62,036 nt of DNA, taken from Pseudomonadota bacterium (GTDB lineage: Bacteria; Pseudomonadota; Gammaproteobacteria; Xanthomonadales; Rhodanobacteraceae). Below the pieces are notes generated by a model. That model was not told where the DNA came from. It worked only from the letters and a program-made list of their open reading frames with translations, and did not search any database. Of the stretch, positions 39,775 through 49,095 are shown piece by piece. Numbering within the stretch: position 1 is the stretch's first letter; every line of letters starts with the position of its first letter. The stretch spans positions 1 through 62,036 of the forward strand of contig JAFEFS010000098.1 in assembly GCA_018240465.1 (NCBI GenBank), given 5' to 3'. The position numbers and the translations under genes are program-made.

Positions 39775-41883
39775 CTAGCCGACTTCGCTGCTGCCGGTAT
39801 GGGTTGCCGCCTTGCGATCGAGCAGATGTGCGAGCGTGTTGACAGAATCGGTGGCGCGGTCGCAGGCATCGGCGATGGCCAGAGCGACGGCATGCGCGGC
39901 GGCGTCCGGCGGGACGGCAGCCAGGGTCCTGGCTAGCTCTCGTTCGCAGGTGCGCAGGCCTTCGACAAGTACGGGGTGGTCGTGGCGCAGGCCATCGGCG
40001 ATGTCGTCGAGCGCGGCATCGACGCGCTGCGCGAATGCGATGACCTGTGCATGCGCGGGTCGTTCGCGGCTGTCCTGGAGCACCGCCTCGAGCGCCATGC
40101 TCGCGCGCACGAAGCGGTTCGCGTTGGCGAACACGCTTTCGGCAAGGGCGATCAGTTCGAGGTCCGGCTTCGGTTCGCCACGCGAGCGATCGAGCGAGGC
40201 CTGCGCATTGGTGCGGGCGCTGCGCGAGACGGTGCGCGCTTCGCGCCGCGCAGTGGCGTCGCCGTCGAGCAGGGTGGCGAAGTACACTCCATAGGATTCG
40301 ATCAGCGTCGCGAGCGAAGGGCGCAGTTGTTCCCATGTCGGCCATAGCGCGTAGGCGGTCAGTGCGAACGTGCAGCCGATCGTCGTTGCGATGCCGCGCA
40401 CGAACATCGTGTCTCCGGGAGCGATGCCGTAGAACGCGAGCAGAAGGACGATCAAGCCCGTCAGCATCATCACGCCGAGGCCGTAGTTCATCGTCGTCAG
40501 CATGCGGAAACCGATGCTGAGCAAGGCGAGAAAGGCCAGCTGCGCCCAAACGTTGCTGAGTGCGTAGTGCACGAGTGCCGTGGTCAGCACCAGGCCCGCC
40601 AGCGTGCCGGCGACGCGCAGCAGGCCGAAACTGAAGGTACCGGCGAAATCGGGCTTGAGCACGATCGCCGTCGTCATCGGAACCCAGAACCCGTGCGCAT
40701 AGCCCGACAAGCGCTCGCCGACCACGGCGAGGCAGACGCAGACGCCGAGACGCAGCGCGTGGCGAAACGCGACCGACTGCAGGTGCAGGTTGGCGCGCAA
40801 CGTCGCAAGCGGGCTCAGCGTACGCAGCGTCGCAGGCAGGCGCGTTTCCTCCGCTTCGGCTTCGATCTCGCCGCGTGAACCGGCGAAGCCCGCATTGCGG
40901 ATTGCGGCGCGCAGTTGTCCGCCCAACGCCTGCGCACGCGCCAGCGCAACCGTCAGCGTGCGCCGGTGCGACGGATCGGCGTGCGAACCCAGATCGTCGA
41001 GTGAAGCCAGAGCTGCATCGAAGCCTTCGATCGAGCCGCTCGTCGCTTCGGCCGTGGTGCCTTGCTCGAGCGCTTCGCCGATGCCGTCGAGCGTGCGCGA
41101 CGCGTATTCGCGCAGGCGCAGCAAGGTGTGGCGTGCGTCGCCTTCGGGCAGGGCGTCGATCGCATCGCCGAACGCCAGCAGTTCGAGGCGTACGCGCTCG
41201 ACGATTCGTGCAAGGACGCGGAAACGTTCCATTTCGGCGCCGCGCGCACGATGCGCGCCGTTGAGCAGTTGTTCGACGTCGAGCAGGCCTTGGGTAACCG
41301 GTGGCGGCTTTTCGAGCCGGTTGCTGGAGAACGGGCGGTGGGTGATTGCGGCAAGCTCGCGATAGACGCGCGCGAGTGCGGTGCGTTCGGGGCGATAGCG
41401 TTGCAGCGGCCAGGCGGCGAGCGCCAGGAGCATCTCGATCAGGCCGCCGGCGAAGATCAGCAGGCCGGTGCTCGCAGCGCCTTTGAAGTCCTGGGGGTCG
41501 GCGCCCATGACCAGCACGAGGATGATGCTGGTCAGGCCGGCGCGTCCGGCGTTCGGGCCGAGCGCCACGAGCATGCCGCCCGCGATGCCGCAGATCAGCG
41601 CGGCAATCGCCATTGCGACCGCATTTGCGCCGAGCAGGCTTCCGGCGAATCCCGACAGGCCCGCAACGAGCGCACCCAACAACATGCGCTGCATGCGCAG
41701 CCGGTACGGTCCCGGCTGATCGAGGAACATCGTGTTCAGCGCGCCCGATGCGATGCCTAACCCGATCACCACATGTCCCGTGGCAATGCCGATGCCGAGC
41801 GGCAGCACCAGGCCCGCGGTATTGCGCAGCGCGACGCCGAATGGCACATCTCGCGGCTTGAGCTGGATCAGGGTGCGGAGCAT
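39775..41883 (-). CDS. FUSC-family inner membrane transporter (AaeB/YccS-like)
   Basis: 702 residues with two blocks of membrane helices, the first at ~25-165 and the second at ~370-500. Each block is followed by a soluble region; the repeated layout is that of the FUSC superfamily, which includes AaeB (aromatic acid efflux) and YccS/YhfK. A periplasmic adaptor gene such as aaeA is not adjacent, so substrate is open. Confidence 0.88.
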   Translation of the reverse strand: MLRTLIQLKPRDVPFGVALRNTAGLVLPLGIGIATGHVVIGLGIASGALNTMFLDQPGPYRLRMQRMLLGALVAGLSGFAGSLLGANAVAMAIAALICGIAGGMLVALGPNAGRAGLTSIILVLVMGADPQDFKGAASTGLLIFAGGLIEMLLALAAWPLQRYRPERTALARVYRELAAITHRPFSSNRLEKPPPVTQGLLDVEQLLNGAHRARGAEMERFRVLARIVERVRLELLAFGDAIDALPEGDARHTLLRLREYASRTLDGIGEALEQGTTAEATSGSIEGFDAALASLDDLGSHADPSHRRTLTVALARAQALGGQLRAAIRNAGFAGSRGEIEAEAEETRLPATLRTLSPLATLRANLHLQSVAFRHALRLGVCVCLAVVGERLSGYAHGFWVPMTTAIVLKPDFAGTFSFGLLRVAGTLAGLVLTTALVHYALSNVWAQLAFLALLSIGFRMLTTMNYGLGVMMLTGLIVLLLAFYGIAPGDTMFVRGIATTIGCTFALTAYALWPTWEQLRPSLATLIESYGVYFATLLDGDATARREARTVSRSARTNAQASLDRSRGEPKPDLELIALAESVFANANRFVRASMALEAVLQDSRERPAHAQVIAFAQRVDAALDDIADGLRHDHPVLVEGLRTCERELARTLAAVPPDAAAHAVALAIADACDRATDSVNTLAHLLDRKAATHTGSSEVG

Positions 41884-41958
41884 GGCGTGATTCTAAGCCA
41901 GGTGCGCACGACACCGGCCACCCCGGGGGCGCGGCCGCAAGCGGATGCGACGAGTCGC

Positions 41959-43209
41959 TTACGAATACTGGCGGATGAAGGAACGCACTTCGGGATAGAC
42001 GCTCTCACGCCAGCGCCGTCCCGAGAAGATGCCGTAGTGGCCTGCGCCCTTGACGGTGAGGTGCTGGCGGTCGGCGGCGCGAATGCCCTTGCACAGGTCG
42101 TGCGCGGCCTGGGTCTGGCCGACGCCGGAGATATCGTCGAGCTCGCCCTCGATCGTCAGCAGCGCGGTGCGCTTGATGTCGGCCGGCTTGACCAGATTGC
42201 CCTTGACCTTCCACGTGCCGCGCGGCAGCGCATGCTCCTGGAACACGGTGCGCACGGTGTCGAGGTAGTACTCCGCCGGCATGTCGAGCACGGCGTTGTA
42301 TTCGTTGTAGAACTCGCGATGCGCGTCGGCGTCGTCGAGGTCGCCGCGCAGCAGGTCCTGATAGAAATCCCAGTGCGAGGAGAAATGCCGGCTCGGGTTC
42401 ATCGCGACGAAACCGGCATGCTGGAGGAAGCCCGGATAGACCTTGCGGCCCTTGCCTGGATAGTTGTTCGGCACCGGGTTGATCACGTTGGTCCGGAACC
42501 ACTCGATCGGCTGCGTAGTGGCGAGGTCGTTGACCTTGGTCGGATTCTTGCGCGTGTCGATCGGGCCGCCCATCATCGTCATCGTGCGCGGCGTGGTTTC
42601 GCCGGCCGACGCCATCAACGAGATCGCGGCGAGCACGGGTACGGTCGGCTGGCAGACCGAGATGACGTGCAGGTTCTTCGCGCCTATGTGGCGAATGAAT
42701 TCCTGAATGTAGGCGATGTAGTCGTCGAGATGGAACGGACCGGCTTCGGCCGGCACCATGCGTGCGTCGATCCAGTCGGTGACGTAGACCTTGTGGTCTT
42801 GCAGCAGCGTGCGCACCGTGTCGCGCAGCAGCGTCGAATGGTGCCCGGACAGTGGGGCGACGACGAGCACGGCGGGATCGTTCTTCAACTGCTGCAGCGT
42901 GGCGATCTCGTCGCTGTAGCGCTTGAACCGGATCAGGTTGCAGAACGGCCTGGCCAGCGCGAGCTGCTCGACGATGGGTACGGCGTTGCCGTGTGCCTGC
43001 ACCGTGTTGATGTTGAACGCGGGCTTTTCGTAGTCCTTGCCAAGGCGATAGAGCAGCTCGTAGTTCGCCGCCGCGCGACTGGCGCCGGGCAGCTTCGACA
43101 GCCAGCTTTCCTTCGACGAAAACATGCGTGCGCTGCTCTCGGAGAACGTGATCAGCGGATTGAGCAGCGCGCGGTTGAGTTCGTGCAGTTGGTACAGAAA
43201 CATCGTCAT
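41959..43209 (-). CDS. phaZ: Intracellular polyhydroxyalkanoate depolymerase
   Basis: 416 residues of the alpha/beta-hydrolase type typical of intracellular PHB depolymerases. Nucleophile motif HVISVCQPTVPVLAAIS, with Cys in place of the usual Ser; PhaZ of this class uses Cys. ALLTIEGELDDISG (acid) and AGHYGIFSGRRWR (His) complete the triad. It has no signal peptide. It mobilises stored PHB granules. ATG 43203 is an alternative start two codons later. No PHA synthase gene is in the window. Confidence 0.92.
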   Translation of the reverse strand: MTMFLYQLHELNRALLNPLITFSESSARMFSSKESWLSKLPGASRAAANYELLYRLGKDYEKPAFNINTVQAHGNAVPIVEQLALARPFCNLIRFKRYSDEIATLQQLKNDPAVLVVAPLSGHHSTLLRDTVRTLLQDHKVYVTDWIDARMVPAEAGPFHLDDYIAYIQEFIRHIGAKNLHVISVCQPTVPVLAAISLMASAGETTPRTMTMMGGPIDTRKNPTKVNDLATTQPIEWFRTNVINPVPNNYPGKGRKVYPGFLQHAGFVAMNPSRHFSSHWDFYQDLLRGDLDDADAHREFYNEYNAVLDMPAEYYLDTVRTVFQEHALPRGTWKVKGNLVKPADIKRTALLTIEGELDDISGVGQTQAAHDLCKGIRAADRQHLTVKGAGHYGIFSGRRWRESVYPEVRSFIRQYS

Positions 43210-43305
43210 CGCTTGGGGGGTCCGGCACGCGAAAACGCTATGCTAGTCCGCATCGCGCTGCACCGCAACAATCATGACCGGAGACGCACCCAAATCGGAA
43301 CACCG

Positions 43306-43433
43306 CCACGAAGCCATGAAGATCACGGCGGAAAAGCCACGAAGAAGGGTGAAGGTGCTTGTTTGCGGTGCAGGTTTCATCCTCATCCTTGACTCTTCTT
43401 CGTGACCCCCCTGTGCGCTCCGTGTCTTCGTGG
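43306..43433. repeat. CCACGAAG/CTTCGTGG inverted-repeat element
   Basis: CCACGAAG at 43306 and CCACGAAGAAG at 43337 are matched in inverse by CTTCTTCGTG at 43395 and CTTCGTGG at 43426. This fills much of the 331-bp gap between phaZ and the oxidoreductase operon; the rest shows nothing named. A related element is at 51442-51502. Confidence 0.55.
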
Positions 43434-43546
43434 TCAGGCTCATGCTTTTGAACGTTCTTTTCAGGAATGTTTCACGCGAGTAGACTCCGGCTCAAGCGGC
43501 AAACCGGAACCCCGACCGGGTCAAGACCGCATCGCGGAGGGTGTTG

Positions 43547-45376
43547 GTGAAAGCGACAGATATTCGCGTACCCGACTATTTCCACAAAGTCGTCGATTGT
43601 CAGTGGGCCTGCCCGGCCCACACCCCGGTCCCCGAGTACATCCGACTGATCGCCGCGGGCCGGCATGACGATGCCTATCTCGTCAATTGGAAATCGAACG
43701 TCTTCCCCGGCATTCTCGGCCGCACCTGCGATCGCCCCTGCGAGCCGGCCTGTCGGCGCGGGCGCGTCGAGGATGCCGGCAACAAGCCCGAGCCGGTCGC
43801 GATCTGCCGCCTGAAGCGCGTCGCCGCGGACAACAAGGACCGCGCCGCGGTGCGCGCGCGCATGCCGAAGCCGGCGGCGAAGAAGAATGGCAGGCGCATC
43901 GCCTGTGTCGGCGCGGGGCCATCGGCGCTGACCGTCGCGCGCGATCTCGCGCCGCTTGGCTACCACGTCACCGTATTCGAGGCGGAGAAGAAGGGTGGCG
44001 GTTTCATGCGCACGCAGGTGCCGCGGTTCCGGCTGCCCGAGGAAGTGATCGACGAGGAGGTCGGCTACGTGCTCGATCTCGGCGTCGAATTCCGCGGCGG
44101 CGCGCGCATCGAGTCGATGCGCGACCTGCTTGCGCAGAACTACGACGCCATCTTCGTCGGCAGCGGCGCGCCGCGCGGCCGCGATCTCGATCTGCCGGGG
44201 CGCAAAGAGGCCGCGGCCAACATCCATATCGGTCTCGACTGGCTCGCCTCGGTCTATTTCGAGCACATCAAGAGCATCGGCAAGCGCGTGATCGTGCTCG
44301 GCGGCGGCAATACGGCGATGGACTGCTGCCGGTCCTCGCGCCGGCTCGGCGGCGAGGACGTGAAAGTGATCGTGCGCTCGGGCTTCGAGGAGATGAAAGC
44401 CTCGCCGTGGGAGAAGGAGGACGCGATGCACGAGGGCATCCCGATCCTCAACTACCTCGTGCCGAAGACGTTCGAACATCGCGGCGGGAAACTCGTTGGC
44501 ATGACGTTCGAGAAGGTACGCGCCGAGCGCGACGCGAAAGGCCGCCGCCAGCTCGTGCCGACCGGCGAACCCGACGCGTTCTTCGGCTGCGACGAGGTAC
44601 TGATCGCGGTCGGCCAGGAAAACGCATTCCCGTGGATCGAGCGCGACCTCGGCATCGCCTTCGACGAGTGGGGAATGCCGCAGGTCGACAAGGCGACGAT
44701 GCAGTCGACGCTGCCGGGCGTGTTCTTCGGCGGCGATGCGGCGTTCGGTCCGAAGAACATCATCTGGGCGGTCGCGCATGGCCACGAAGCCGCGGTGTCG
44801 ATCGACAGGATGCTCAACGGCGAAGACATCCGCGAGCGCCCCGAGCCCGCGGTCAGCCTGATCTCGCAGAAGATGGGCATCCACGAATGGAGCTACGACA
44901 ACGACATTTCCAACGACCAGCGTTACGCCGTGCCGTGGCGCGAGAAAGCCGCGACGCTGAAAAGTATAAAAGTGGAAGTCGAGCTCGGTTTCGATGCGGC
45001 GACTGCGGTACAGGAGGCGCAACGTTGCCTCAATTGCGACGTGCAGACCGTGTTCACCAAGGATGCCTGCATCGAATGCGATGCCTGTGTCGACATCTGC
45101 CCGATGGACTGCATCAGCTTCACCGGCAACGACGACGAGGCCGGGCTGCGCACGCACCTGACCGCGCCGGCGCTGAACCTGGCGCAATCGCTGTACGTGT
45201 CCGACGCGCTGAAGACGGGCAGGGTGATGGTCAAGGACGAAGATGTCTGCCTGCACTGCGGTCTCTGCGCCGAACGCTGCCCGACCGGCGCGTGGGACAT
45301 GCGCAAGTTCCTGCTCGAAACCACCCAGGCTGGCCCCGGCTGCCACAAGCGCGCGGCGCAGAGGACGGCGGCATGA
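43547..45376 (+). CDS. GltD-like FAD/NAD(P) oxidoreductase with ferredoxin domain
   Basis: 609 residues from GTG 43547, 6 nt after GGAGG (43536-43540). GTG 43541 and TTG 43544 lie too close to it. An N-terminal Fe-S region has CQWACPAHTPVPEY and CDRPCEPACRRG; an FAD site ACVGAGPSALT and an NAD(P) site VLGGGNTAMDCCRSSRRL follow; FVGSGAP and VFFGGDAA fit GltD-type flavoproteins. The C-terminus has two 4Fe-4S motifs, CIECDACVDICPMDC and CLHCGLCAERCPTGAW. It probably passes electrons between NAD(P)H and the 2-oxoacid oxidoreductase made by the next two genes. Confidence 0.9.
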   Translation: MKATDIRVPDYFHKVVDCQWACPAHTPVPEYIRLIAAGRHDDAYLVNWKSNVFPGILGRTCDRPCEPACRRGRVEDAGNKPEPVAICRLKRVAADNKDRAAVRARMPKPAAKKNGRRIACVGAGPSALTVARDLAPLGYHVTVFEAEKKGGGFMRTQVPRFRLPEEVIDEEVGYVLDLGVEFRGGARIESMRDLLAQNYDAIFVGSGAPRGRDLDLPGRKEAAANIHIGLDWLASVYFEHIKSIGKRVIVLGGGNTAMDCCRSSRRLGGEDVKVIVRSGFEEMKASPWEKEDAMHEGIPILNYLVPKTFEHRGGKLVGMTFEKVRAERDAKGRRQLVPTGEPDAFFGCDEVLIAVGQENAFPWIERDLGIAFDEWGMPQVDKATMQSTLPGVFFGGDAAFGPKNIIWAVAHGHEAAVSIDRMLNGEDIRERPEPAVSLISQKMGIHEWSYDNDISNDQRYAVPWREKAATLKSIKVEVELGFDAATAVQEAQRCLNCDVQTVFTKDACIECDACVDICPMDCISFTGNDDEAGLRTHLTAPALNLAQSLYVSDALKTGRVMVKDEDVCLHCGLCAERCPTGAWDMRKFLLETTQAGPGCHKRAAQRTAA

Positions 45377-47226
45377 ACGCGCAAATCGAAACCAGGCGGC
45401 ATCCGCGCATCGAAGCGACCAACGATTTCGTGGTCAAGTTCGCCAACGTCAACGGCTCCGGTTCGGCCTCCGCGAACGAACTGTTCGCGCGCGCGATCCT
45501 GCGCATGGGCGTGCCGGTCAGTCCGCGCAACATCTTCCCGTCGAACATCCAGGGCCTGCCGACCTGGTACGAAGTGCGCGTCAGCGAGCGCGGCTGGCTC
45601 GGTCGGCGCGGCGGTGTCGATCTGATGGTCGCGATGAATCCGCAGACCTGGGATGCGGACCTCAAGGAGATCGAGCCTGGCGGTTACCTGTTCTATGATT
45701 CGACGCGGCCGCTGCCGGCGTCGAAGTTCCGCGACGACATCCACGTCATCGGCATGCCGCTGACCGCGATCTGCAACCGTACCTACGCCGACGCGCGTCA
45801 GCGCCAGTTGTTCAAGAACATCATGTATCTCGGCGCGCTGTCGATCCTGCTCGACATCGACGCACGCGAGATCAAGCGTCTGTTCGCCGAGCAGTACAAG
45901 GGCAAGGAGAAGCTGCTCGATTCGAACGTGCAGGCGCTGGAACTCGGCCGCGAACACGCCGCGCAGCATCTCGATCCGATCGGCCTGCACGTGCAGCGCG
46001 CGGACAACGTCGGCGACAAGATCTTCGTCGATGGCAACGTCGCCGCCGCGCTCGGCTGCGTCTACGGCGGCGCCACGGTCTGCGCCTGGTATCCGATCAC
46101 GCCGTCATCGTCGCTGGCCGAGGCGTTCCAGAAATACTGCATGAAGTATCGCGTCGATGCCGAGACCGGGCGCAACCGCTTCGCGATCGTGCAGGCCGAG
46201 GACGAGATCGCCTCGATCGGCATGTGCGTCGGCGCGGGCTGGAACGGCGCGCGTGCGTTCACCACGACCGCCGGGCCGGGCATCTCGCTGATGAACGAGT
46301 TCATCGGCCTTGCCTACTTCGCCGAGATCCCGATCACGATCATCGACGTGCAGCGCGGTGGCCCGTCGACCGGCATGCCGACGCGCACGCAGCAGTCCGA
46401 CGTGCTCGCCTGCGCCTACGCCTCGCACGGCGACACCAAGCACGTGCTGCTGCTGCCCGAAGACCCGCACGAGTGCTTCGAGTTTTCGGCGCAGGCATTC
46501 GATCTCGCCGATCGCCTGCAGACGCCTATTTTCGTGCTCACCGATCTCGACATCGGCATGAACCAGCGCCTGACCGCGCCGTTCGCGTGGAACGATACGC
46601 GCGAGTATGACCGCGGCAAGGTGATGACTGCGGAAGAACTCGAAGCGGGCCGCGATTTCGGTCGCTACAAGGACGTCGACGGCGACGGCATCCCGTACCG
46701 CACCTATCCCGGCACGCACGCCGAGCGTGGTGCCTACTTCACGCGCGGCACGTCGCGCGATCCGTACGCACGTTATTCCGAGCGCGGACCGGACTACATC
46801 TACAACATGGAGCGCCTGCTGCGAAAATGGGAGACAGCCAAATCATTGGTGCCGCAGCCGATCCTGCGCAGTACCGGCGGCGAAGCCCAGGACGGCGTGA
46901 TTTTCTACGGTTCGACCAGTCCTTCGATGGCCGAAGCGATCGAGCTGCTCGGCAAGCAAAGCCTCGTGCTCGACACGCTGCGCGTACGCGCGTTCCCGTT
47001 CCCCGACAGCGTCGGCGAATTCATCCGCCGGCACGAGCGCGTCTTCGTCGTCGAACAGAATCGTGACGGCCAGCTGCGCACGCTCTTGATCAACGAATTC
47101 GGCATCGACCCGGCGCGGCTCGTGGCGATCCTGCACTACGACGGCACACCGATCACGGCGCGGTCAATCGCCGCTGCCATCGCGGCGCAGATCCGGCCGA
47201 CCAAGGCGAAGGAGAAAATGGCGTGA
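45373..47226 (+). CDS. 2-oxoacid:acceptor oxidoreductase, fused gamma-alpha subunit
   Basis: 617 residues from ATG 45373, overlapping the previous stop. Residues 1-~190 are the gamma-type domain (FANVNGSGSASANELFARAILRMGVPV, in pieces). The alpha domain follows: VCAWYPITPSSSLAEAF, IVQAEDEIASIGMCVGAGWNGARAFTTTAGPGISLM, QRGGPSTGMPTRTQQSD (in pieces). Such KorA-type fusions oxidatively decarboxylate 2-oxoacids to acyl-CoA, reducing ferredoxin. Substrate (2-oxoglutarate or other) is not determined by these motifs. The genes are in an overlapping operon. Confidence 0.93.
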   Translation: MNAQIETRRHPRIEATNDFVVKFANVNGSGSASANELFARAILRMGVPVSPRNIFPSNIQGLPTWYEVRVSERGWLGRRGGVDLMVAMNPQTWDADLKEIEPGGYLFYDSTRPLPASKFRDDIHVIGMPLTAICNRTYADARQRQLFKNIMYLGALSILLDIDAREIKRLFAEQYKGKEKLLDSNVQALELGREHAAQHLDPIGLHVQRADNVGDKIFVDGNVAAALGCVYGGATVCAWYPITPSSSLAEAFQKYCMKYRVDAETGRNRFAIVQAEDEIASIGMCVGAGWNGARAFTTTAGPGISLMNEFIGLAYFAEIPITIIDVQRGGPSTGMPTRTQQSDVLACAYASHGDTKHVLLLPEDPHECFEFSAQAFDLADRLQTPIFVLTDLDIGMNQRLTAPFAWNDTREYDRGKVMTAEELEAGRDFGRYKDVDGDGIPYRTYPGTHAERGAYFTRGTSRDPYARYSERGPDYIYNMERLLRKWETAKSLVPQPILRSTGGEAQDGVIFYGSTSPSMAEAIELLGKQSLVLDTLRVRAFPFPDSVGEFIRRHERVFVVEQNRDGQLRTLLINEFGIDPARLVAILHYDGTPITARSIAAAIAAQIRPTKAKEKMA

Positions 47227-48278
47227 CCTACATCGCCAAACCCAAACTCCACCACCCCACGCTCGCCTGCAACGCGATCGGCTTCACCCGCCGCGACTAC
47301 GAAGGCAAGATTTCGACGCTGTGCGCCGGCTGCGGCCACGACTCGATTTCTGCCTCGATCATCCAGGCCTGTTGGGAGCTCGACATCGAACCGCACCGCG
47401 TCGCCAAGCTGAGCGGCATCGGCTGCAGCTCGAAGACGCCGGATTATTTCCTCGGCCAGTCGCACGGCTTCAACACGGTGCACGGGCGCATGCCCTCGGT
47501 GCTGACCGGCGCGAACCTCGCCAATCGCGACCTGCTCTATCTTGGCGTATCTGGCGATGGCGACTCGGCTTCGATCGGCATCGGCCAGTTCGTGCACGCG
47601 ATCCGGCGTGGCGTGAACATGGTCTACATCGTCGAGAACAACGGCGTCTATGGTCTGACCAAGGGCCAGTTCTCGGCGACCGCCGACCAGGGCTCGAAGT
47701 CGAAGAAGGGCGTGGTCAACACCGACAGCCCGCTCGACCTCGTCGGCCTCGCGATGCAGCTCGGCGCCACCTTCGTCGCGCGCGGATTCTCCGGCGACAA
47801 GAAACAGCTCGTGCCGCTGATCAAGGCCGCGATCGCGCACAAGGGCGCGGCCTTCATCGACGTGATCAGTCCCTGCGTCGCGTTCAACAACCATGCCGGC
47901 AGCACGAAGAGTTACGAATACGTGCGCGAGCACAACGAGGCGGTGAATCGCCTGGATTTCATCGACGTGCGCGCCGAGATCACGGTCGACTATGCCGAAG
48001 GCGAAATCATCGACGTGACCCAGCACGACGGCAACATCATCCGCCTGCGCAAACTGCGCGCCGACTTCAACACGCACGATCGCGTCGCCGCGATGAACTA
48101 CGTTCACGCGCATCAGGCCAAGGGCGAAGTCGTCACCGGCCTGCTCTACGTCGATCCCGACGCGCACGACCTGCACGAGCACTTCAACACGACCGAAGTA
48201 CCGATCAATCGCCTCGGTGCGAAGGAGCTGAGTCCCGGCGCGGAGGCGCTGGCGAAGATCAACAACTCACTGCGGTGA
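47223..48278 (+). CDS. 2-oxoacid:acceptor oxidoreductase, beta (TPP) subunit
   Basis: 351 residues from GTG 47223, overlapping the alpha gene stop by GTGA. TPP-binding features: LCAGCGHDS, SGIGCSSKTPDYF, GDGDSASIGIGQFVHAIRRGVNM, YIVENNGVYGLTKGQ (in pieces). It holds the TPP cofactor and partners the gamma-alpha protein. A 4Fe-4S delta domain is absent; the GltD-like protein carries those clusters instead. Confidence 0.94.
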   Translation: MTYIAKPKLHHPTLACNAIGFTRRDYEGKISTLCAGCGHDSISASIIQACWELDIEPHRVAKLSGIGCSSKTPDYFLGQSHGFNTVHGRMPSVLTGANLANRDLLYLGVSGDGDSASIGIGQFVHAIRRGVNMVYIVENNGVYGLTKGQFSATADQGSKSKKGVVNTDSPLDLVGLAMQLGATFVARGFSGDKKQLVPLIKAAIAHKGAAFIDVISPCVAFNNHAGSTKSYEYVREHNEAVNRLDFIDVRAEITVDYAEGEIIDVTQHDGNIIRLRKLRADFNTHDRVAAMNYVHAHQAKGEVVTGLLYVDPDAHDLHEHFNTTEVPINRLGAKELSPGAEALAKINNSLR

Positions 48279-48283
48279 AGCAT

Positions 48284-48420
48284 CCCTTCTTCCGCCGGGA
48301 GAAGATGCCCGAAGGGCGAATGAGGGAAAGGCGCTCCAATATTCGCGCGCGTAGTTAGACCGAAACGCTTGCCCCTCGTCCGGCGCTTCAGTGACGCGAC
48401 TTCTCCCGATGGGGGAAGGG
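48284..48420. repeat. MITE-like element with 21-bp imperfect terminal inverted repeats
   Basis: 48284-48304 and the inverse of 48400-48420 match at 17 of 21 positions; arms begin CCCTTC and end GGGAGAAG. The 137-bp element fills the gap between the oxidoreductase operon and the methyltransferase gene, ending 17 nt before ATG 48438. No transposase is present, so mobility is inferred only from shape. Confidence 0.55.
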
Positions 48421-48437
48421 AATCCAAATCGAACGCA

Positions 48438-49040
48438 ATGACCAAACTCTACGACCGCGCTTATTTCGACCGCTGGTATCGCCACTCTCAGCATTCGGTC
48501 AATACGCCCGCGCTGCTCGAACGCAAGGCCGCGCTGGCGATTGCCGTCGCCGAGTACTACCTCGGCCGGCGCGTGCGCAACGTGCTCGACGTCGGCTGCG
48601 GCGAAGGCGCCTGGCGCGCGCCGCTGAAAAAGTTGCGGCCGAAGATCGACTATCTCGGCATCGATTCGAGCGAATACGCGATCGCGCGCTACGGTCGTGC
48701 ACGCAACCTGCGCCTGGTCGGTTTCGGCCAGCTCGCCGAACTGCGCTTCGGCGACGACTTCGATCTGGTCGTCTGCTCCGACGTGATCCACTACCTGCCG
48801 TCGGCCGAACTGCGCCGTGGACTCGTCGGCATCGCCGACATGCTTGCCGGCGTCGCATTCCTGGAGTTGTTCACGTCGAAGGACGCGCTCGACGGCGACA
48901 AGCACGGTTTCATCGCGCGCTCGCCGAAATGGTATTTGTCCACATTTTCGCAAGCAGGGCTGACTGCTTGCGGCTCGCACTGCTATCTCGGGCCGAAGCT
49001 CGAAGCGTCGGTCGCTGCGTTGGAAATGTCAATTCGATAA
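48438..49040 (+). CDS. Class I SAM-dependent methyltransferase
   Basis: 200 residues from ATG 48438; upstream in-frame sequence lies in the repeat element. Motif I VLDVGCGEGAWRAPL, the acidic YLGIDSS and DLVVCSDVIHYLP identify the fold. The substrate is not evident. It is not in a run with the oxidoreductase genes because the repeat element separates them. Confidence 0.88.
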   Translation: MTKLYDRAYFDRWYRHSQHSVNTPALLERKAALAIAVAEYYLGRRVRNVLDVGCGEGAWRAPLKKLRPKIDYLGIDSSEYAIARYGRARNLRLVGFGQLAELRFGDDFDLVVCSDVIHYLPSAELRRGLVGIADMLAGVAFLELFTSKDALDGDKHGFIARSPKWYLSTFSQAGLTACGSHCYLGPKLEASVAALEMSIR

Positions 49041-49095
49041 GGCGTCCTCAGCGTGCGTTTCGCGCACGCTACCACGCCAATCTCGAGGAGGAGTG

